From Hydractinia symbiolongicarpus (lineage: Eukaryota; Cnidaria; Hydrozoa; Anthoathecata; Hydractiniidae): a stretch of 64,000 nt of DNA. Below, piece after piece: positions 59,893 through 64,000 of this stretch. The position numbers were made by a program, and so were the translations under genes. The number at the start of each line of letters is the position of its first letter. The first letter of the stretch is position 1. The notes beneath the pieces are model-generated. The model searched no databases and was not told where the DNA came from. It saw nothing but the letters and a program-made list of their open reading frames with translations. The stretch is taken from NCBI RefSeq assembly GCF_029227915.1, contig NC_079879.1, positions 13,766,001 to 13,830,000 of the forward strand, read 5' to 3'.

Positions 59893-60386
59893 TTACTCAG
59901 ACTCAATAGCCTCAGGATAGAGGCTGTCTAAAATCTTTTTGCAGGAATCAGCTACAATACAAGAAAATCTCTGAACAGTTATGATTAAAAAATCGGCTTC
60001 TTCATTATTTACTTGTGTAGTTAATGTATGCTTTATTTTATGGAGTTTCAACCCACCTTTACTCTTGCAACGTTTTTCACAAATTTCGCACATAAACGAA
60101 CCTGGTTTAATCTATAAATGAATTAGAAATTAGCTGGATCTTTTTAAAAGCTACAGTTTTATTAACAAAAGTCAGATAAAGTTAGCTAGCTAGCTTCCTA
60201 GGCGTAAATTTATGATAATGCAATTTCTTAAAAATTACAAAAAGTACTTACATTTTCAGCGATAGATTCTATTTCATCTTCTGGTATTTCATTTTCTTCT
60301 AAAAACTCTAAAATTTTATCAAAATCGTCGTCTAAATAGTAAAAAGTTTCTTCCTCAAGCAATGTTTTCTCTTGTCGCTCTGCCAT
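59893..60386 (-). CDS. Small C2H2 zinc-finger protein, two exons
   Basis: Complement(59893..60111, 60252..60386) splices in phase 0 to 117 aa. Exon 1 (MAERQEKTLLEEETFYYL, then an acidic DDDFDKILEFLEENEIPEDE) lies partly in the right outer inverted repeat. Exon 2 has one C2H2 finger, CEICEKRCKSKGGLKLHKIKH-type spacing C-x2-C-x12-H-x3-H. A second copy of exon 1 is at 46091 in inverted orientation without exon 2. Probably an accessory gene of the surrounding mobile element. It could bind DNA. Intact frame. Confidence 0.6.
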
Positions 60387-60512
60387 TTTTGAATCAGCGT
60401 GCACGGTTAGCTTAAAAATGCGCATTTTCAACATCAGCGAAAAATTGATCTTTGGCTCTTTGAAGTTTACCGATTTTCTAAACCAGGGTTTTTGTCTATC
60501 AACTATGATTTA
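60333..60512. repeat. Outer inverted repeat, right arm
   Basis: Inverted partner of 45968-46147. It carries the first exon and presumed promoter of the C2H2 gene. Beyond 60512 and before 60333 the two arms diverge. Confidence 0.85.
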
Positions 60513-60949
60513 ATTTCAGCTAGCCGTATACAACAATACGCCAGAAAAAGTTGCAGCAGTCCAGTTTTTTCACTTTATTGGAGTTTGTTTACGGTGAATA
60601 CAAGGTCTTGATGTATGCAAACATCTAACGCCACGTCGCAAGTTTGTCCTGGCCCGTCAATTGACAGGGCAGCATGTCAAAAGATGGGCCACCCTGTCTA
60701 AGGATGGTCCGTCCTGTCTTAAGACGGGCCGTGTTCCCTAAGGGAAAACATTAGTTACAAGAGTCCATTGGTAGGTTTAAAATTTCGCAAAAAAATAATA
60801 ATAATCCAAGTTCAGCCAGTATACTGCAAAGCAATAACTCCTAGTTCATCTCCAGGCTTTCTTTGCTTACACCACCCCCTCCCAGTTAGTTTTTAAAATT
60901 AAAAATAACAAAATAATAACAGCTAGCTTACTTAATGTGAGGGCCGAAG
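60513..60949. other. Spacer with ggcccgtc palindromic phrases
   Basis: 60652-60735 repeats cctgNcccgtc / gacgggcc in both orientations, like 42988-43060. No gene recognised. Confidence 0.5.
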
Positions 60950-61800
60950 TCAATTGCAGCTGGAACAAAACCATTTTTTGTGATAACTTCTTTTAAAAAC
61001 ATAGTGAGGTATGTCTTCGCATTTTCTGTGGAACCATTTCAGACATTTGTTGCATTCCACCATATCCTTGTCTTCATTTTTATCATATATGCAGTATGGC
61101 ATTCTACAGGAGCAAAATAATTCGACCGTTGTAGATTTTCTTCGGCAACGCAACATTTTATTTTTAACGGTTGGAAAAGGTTCCTTTTTGTTTTGTTCAA
61201 AGCATTTCACAAAATGGCTACGTAGCGATGCGTCTTTGTAATTCTGTTTCCTCGGATCTTTGCTGAAAGCAATACTTGTGGCATGGCAAAAAGCCCATAA
61301 TCGACGTAATTGAGCTGCTTTTGCACCTGTTCGATATTAACATTTAACACACTCTCTTTGCAGTTGCTCATGTCCGCCATTTGAGATGCTACAAAGGCAT
61401 AAAATGTACTCAAATTGAGACTATCGTAGAGATACACACGCTGTTTGTTTCACGAGGGTGTTTCACATTAGCTATGCAGGGATCCTGTGTGCCACACGGC
61501 CATCTGTCGATGGAAGGAAAGTGTGCGCCAATCTCGTTCCCAGAACTTTTTCCCACTTTCTAGATATGTATGTTTTTATTTTTTCTTAACCGTTAGCCAG
61601 TGCAAGCGTTGTATCATGGAATCTATCAAATATTGGGAACTGTTTACACAGGAGATTTTGTGCCATGTTGATGGATTCATCGGTGAACATTTTGTTTCCC
61701 AATATGACGTCTTTCTCCTCAGGTGAAAAACAAAGTTTCCTCTGGGTTCTTTGCTTATGATTCGCACTTTGTTATTTTCCGAACAGTCCACATGTACATC
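60950..61800 (-). pseudogene. Ulp1-like (C48) protease with PHD finger, broken, catalytic Cys replaced
   Basis: In minus-strand order: NKMFTDESINMAQNLLCKQF (about 61720-61650, Ulp1 N-terminal type), a damaged middle, YLYDSLNLSTFYAF near 61430, VQKQLNYVDYGLFAM near 61290, TSIAFSKDPRKQNYKDASLR in a shifted frame, FVKCFEQNKKEPFP, then a PHD finger (CSCRMPYCIYD, MVECNKCLKWFHRKCE, WFCSSC) ending near 60950. Ulp1-type proteases need the Cys in DCG; here it reads DYG. With at least two frameshifts, the gene is dead. Such Ulp1+PHD proteins are common in transposon-like families of cnidarians. Confidence 0.75.
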
Positions 61801-61815
61801 ACAATCTTTTGGCAA

Positions 61816-62212
61816 TGATTGCCTACAGCGTTTGTGTTTTCATCGTCTTCAAGATTCTCATTTTTAATCTCATTTCATCATGTTCCATTTCATTAATTAA
61901 TTCATTCGCGATAGCTTTTTAAAATTACCTAACGAGATTGCTTCATTAAGTTTTATTAATCAGCCATACATCTTCTTCTTGGTCCTTTCCAATCTATTTA
62001 CCTCCCACGCCAAAATGAAGGCGAATCAATCGCGAAACGTTTTTAAATGAAATGAAACAAGATGCAGGCGCTGCATAAACTATCTCGCTATTAAAAATGC
62101 ACAACTATGAAACATCCACAATGCGACCCAATTCTACAATTTCTGCTAACAAAAATACAGCCTATCATCCATGGTTAAAAGTCGCGTGAGTGAAACGTTT
62201 ATGGTCTTAAAC
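61816..62212. other. Non-coding gap
   Basis: No gene or clear repeat recognised. Confidence 0.4.
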
Positions 62213-62525
62213 GGCATTTAGGTGACAAAGAATCAAAATTTTGATGTCACCATCATGTTAGCATACTTTTTTTGTTATCTGTGCCAAATTTTGTCGAAAA
62301 TAAAGTAGTTTTAATTTCGGACCAATTTTAGCCTAAAATGACATTTAGGTGACAAATATCAAAATTTTAATGTTACCATCATGTTCAGCATACGTTTTTT
62401 GTTAACTTTGCCAAATTTTGTCTAAAATAAAGTAGTTTTAATTTTTGGACCAATTTTGGCCTAAAATGACATTTAGGTGACAAAAATCAAAATTATGATG
62501 TCACTATTATGTTCAGCATACCTTT
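62213..62525. repeat. ~126 bp tandem repeat, 2.5 copies
   Basis: Copies start with gNcatttaggtgacaaa near 62213, 62340 and 62467, and contain ccaaattttgtcNaaaataa and agtagttttaattt. Divergence is low, so the duplication looks fairly recent. Confidence 0.9.
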
Positions 62526-62577
62526 TTGCAATTGACCATTTGGGACATTTAGTTAGTTACGAGTTGGAAACCTATCT

Positions 62578-62735
62578 TCGCAGGCGAGATAGTAAAAAGA
62601 AAAAAAAAAGTAAAAATAGTTACCAAGATGAGATTCGAACACACGACTACTCCCGTGTCGGTGCTCAGAGAGCCAAAAATTTCCATTTTGGGACGGACAG
62701 CTGTATTTGAATACTCCTCGCAGGCGAGATAGTAA
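62578..62735 (-). repeat. tRNA-like SINE with 18 bp target-site duplication
   Basis: The phrase tcgcaggcgagatagtaa occurs at 62578-62595 and again at 62718-62735, flanking 122 bp. On the minus strand the insert has a B-box-like gtgttcgaatctc and an A-box-like tggctctctgagc, and ends in a T-rich tail next to the left duplication. This is the signature of LINE-mediated retroposition. Confidence 0.8.
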
Positions 62736-64000
62736 TAAAATTAAAGAAAAACACGAGTTATCAATTTTATATAAATTGCAAATCTCACATTTTTTTACTA
62801 AATAGAAAAACCATGTGCGCAAAATTTTATGTTAATGTACGGTATTTTTCCGGTTTGCTCTATGTTCGGCATTTCTCCATTTCTCCAAAAAAATACGACC
62901 TACCAATTGACTCTTGTAACTAATGTTTTCCATGTGGGTCAGAATATTGCTACCTTTAAACCTGAATCTTTACTTTAAAGAAACATATCTTTACAAGGAG
63001 TAGCTGTTTTAGTGATAAATCCTTGAAGTCTTAATAAAAAAATAATTATGACATCGAAATTATGCAGTCTAAAGTCGGGAGGATTCTAAGTTTACCAATC
63101 TGATTTGTTTACCATGTTTTTCCATGTTGTTCACGCCATATTTAATAAGTCAAAAGTAGCTCAATGTTAAACGTGGTAGAGCAGGCACAGGAAATTGAAA
63201 GTAGTGATCTTGTCTTGTAACGACTGCGTTTTGCTTGACACTGAGGGTAGGATACTTCTTTCAGCACTTCTTTCAGCTACAGTTTGCTAGCTGTATTTGA
63301 TTTATTATTGTTTTTATTTTCTAAATTTAGTCATAATGTTTACATTGCAACATTGCAATAAATGTGCAATTTTTCTTATACTTGATGGTTGACTTGCTAA
63401 TGTTAACAAAAGTTTACAAAATTTTTCTACTTAGCTACATGCTTGTCCATTCTCGCAAGTAAAAAAGCACAAGGCCATGATGTAGAGTAAAGTATCTATT
63501 AATGAAAGGCACTGGAATTACCCATTTAGGCAAATTTTCCATAGCAAAAAAATGGAGTTGCCAATATGTTTTGCAAATATGTTAACCCTGTAATACCTGG
63601 GGGAACAAAATCCTTGCAGCCTGTTGGACTGGACATTACTTTTGTAATTTTCTTAACTTTTATTGGGGCTTGTGATAAAAAAGTTTTTTTGAAAATTTTT
63701 ATATTTTGCAGGAGGTATTGCATTTTGGGGACAAGGATATATTATTGTGAATTTAAAAAAAAAGACTGATTTAAAATTTGTTATATAAATCATTACATGT
63801 ATAGATGTTGGTACTGCAAGTACATATGTGGGTCCTAGGGAAAATGACAGACCATTAAGATTAGGAAAAAAATCAAGCGGAATTATGTCATTTCAGTTCT
63901 AAATAATGTCATCAAGCAAACCTCTTTCAGATGGTAATTTGGACCGCAATAAGGTCATTAAGTATCAGTTTTTGTAATATAAAATAATTTTTTGTTACAC
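62736..64000. other. AT-rich end of window, no gene recognised
   Basis: Short open frames at 63526-63769 on both strands lack any domain, splice or codon support. Nothing else seen. Confidence 0.5.

Noticed and set aside
63526-63769. Overlapping ORFs on both strands near the end of the window
   Set aside because: Chance frames in AT-rich DNA; no domain or codon support.

Overview
This is animal nuclear DNA, most likely from a cnidarian and perhaps a hydrozoan. It is AT-rich, its genes have many short GT-AG introns, and it carries an axonemal-type dynein heavy chain, archease, tRNA-derived SINEs and a decayed Maverick/Polinton. The taxon is an inference; no single feature proves it.

Layout. 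(1) 1-12 kb: two tandem, same-strand paralogous receptor genes (minus strand, 2705-5031 and 9478-11965). Each has a signal peptide, one ten-cysteine Ly6/uPAR (three-finger) ectodomain ending in CCxxDxCND, a single transmembrane helix and a ~180-residue tyrosine-rich tail with YxxL/ITIM/ITAM-like motifs. I could splice both completely in frame. (2) 12.3-14.3 kb: a TA-flanked 1.3 kb inverted-repeat element containing a broken integrase-core ORF and a ~20 bp minisatellite, followed by a second, 19 bp minisatellite. (3) 14.5-33.8 kb: a 29-exon dynein heavy chain, open for 2758 codons but starting in AAA2. The AAA1/linker/tail half is not in the window. A broken GPCR copy lies antisense in one intron. 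(4) 35.6-36.7 kb: a five-exon gene for a small secreted, probably helical protein with introns mostly in phase 0, like helical cytokine genes but unidentified. (5) 38-40 kb: a pogo/Tigger-type transposon whose DDE core is absent and whose place is taken by an antisense HIRAN-domain ORF. (6) 41.4-42.9 kb: archease, two exons, intact. (7) 43-62 kb: a pile-up of mobile DNA. It holds THAP, SAP, C2H2 and Ulp1-PHD fragments, tRNA-like SINEs, and a 13.25 kb Polinton (46251-59501) with ~280 bp terminal inverted repeats. Polinton genes seen are a protein-primed DNA polymerase B with a large internal deletion, integrase, packaging ATPase, major and minor capsid-type proteins and several family-conserved small proteins. 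Nearly all are broken by stops or frameshifts, so it is a fossil. (8) 62-64 kb: a ~126 bp tandem repeat, a SINE with an 18 bp target duplication, and no gene.

The most notable items are the paired Ly6-type receptors with signalling tails, the small helical secreted protein, the chimeric pogo/HIRAN element, the 5'-less dynein and the perfect palindromes at Polinton gene starts. Exon boundaries come from reading splice consensus and phase by eye, without transcript support.
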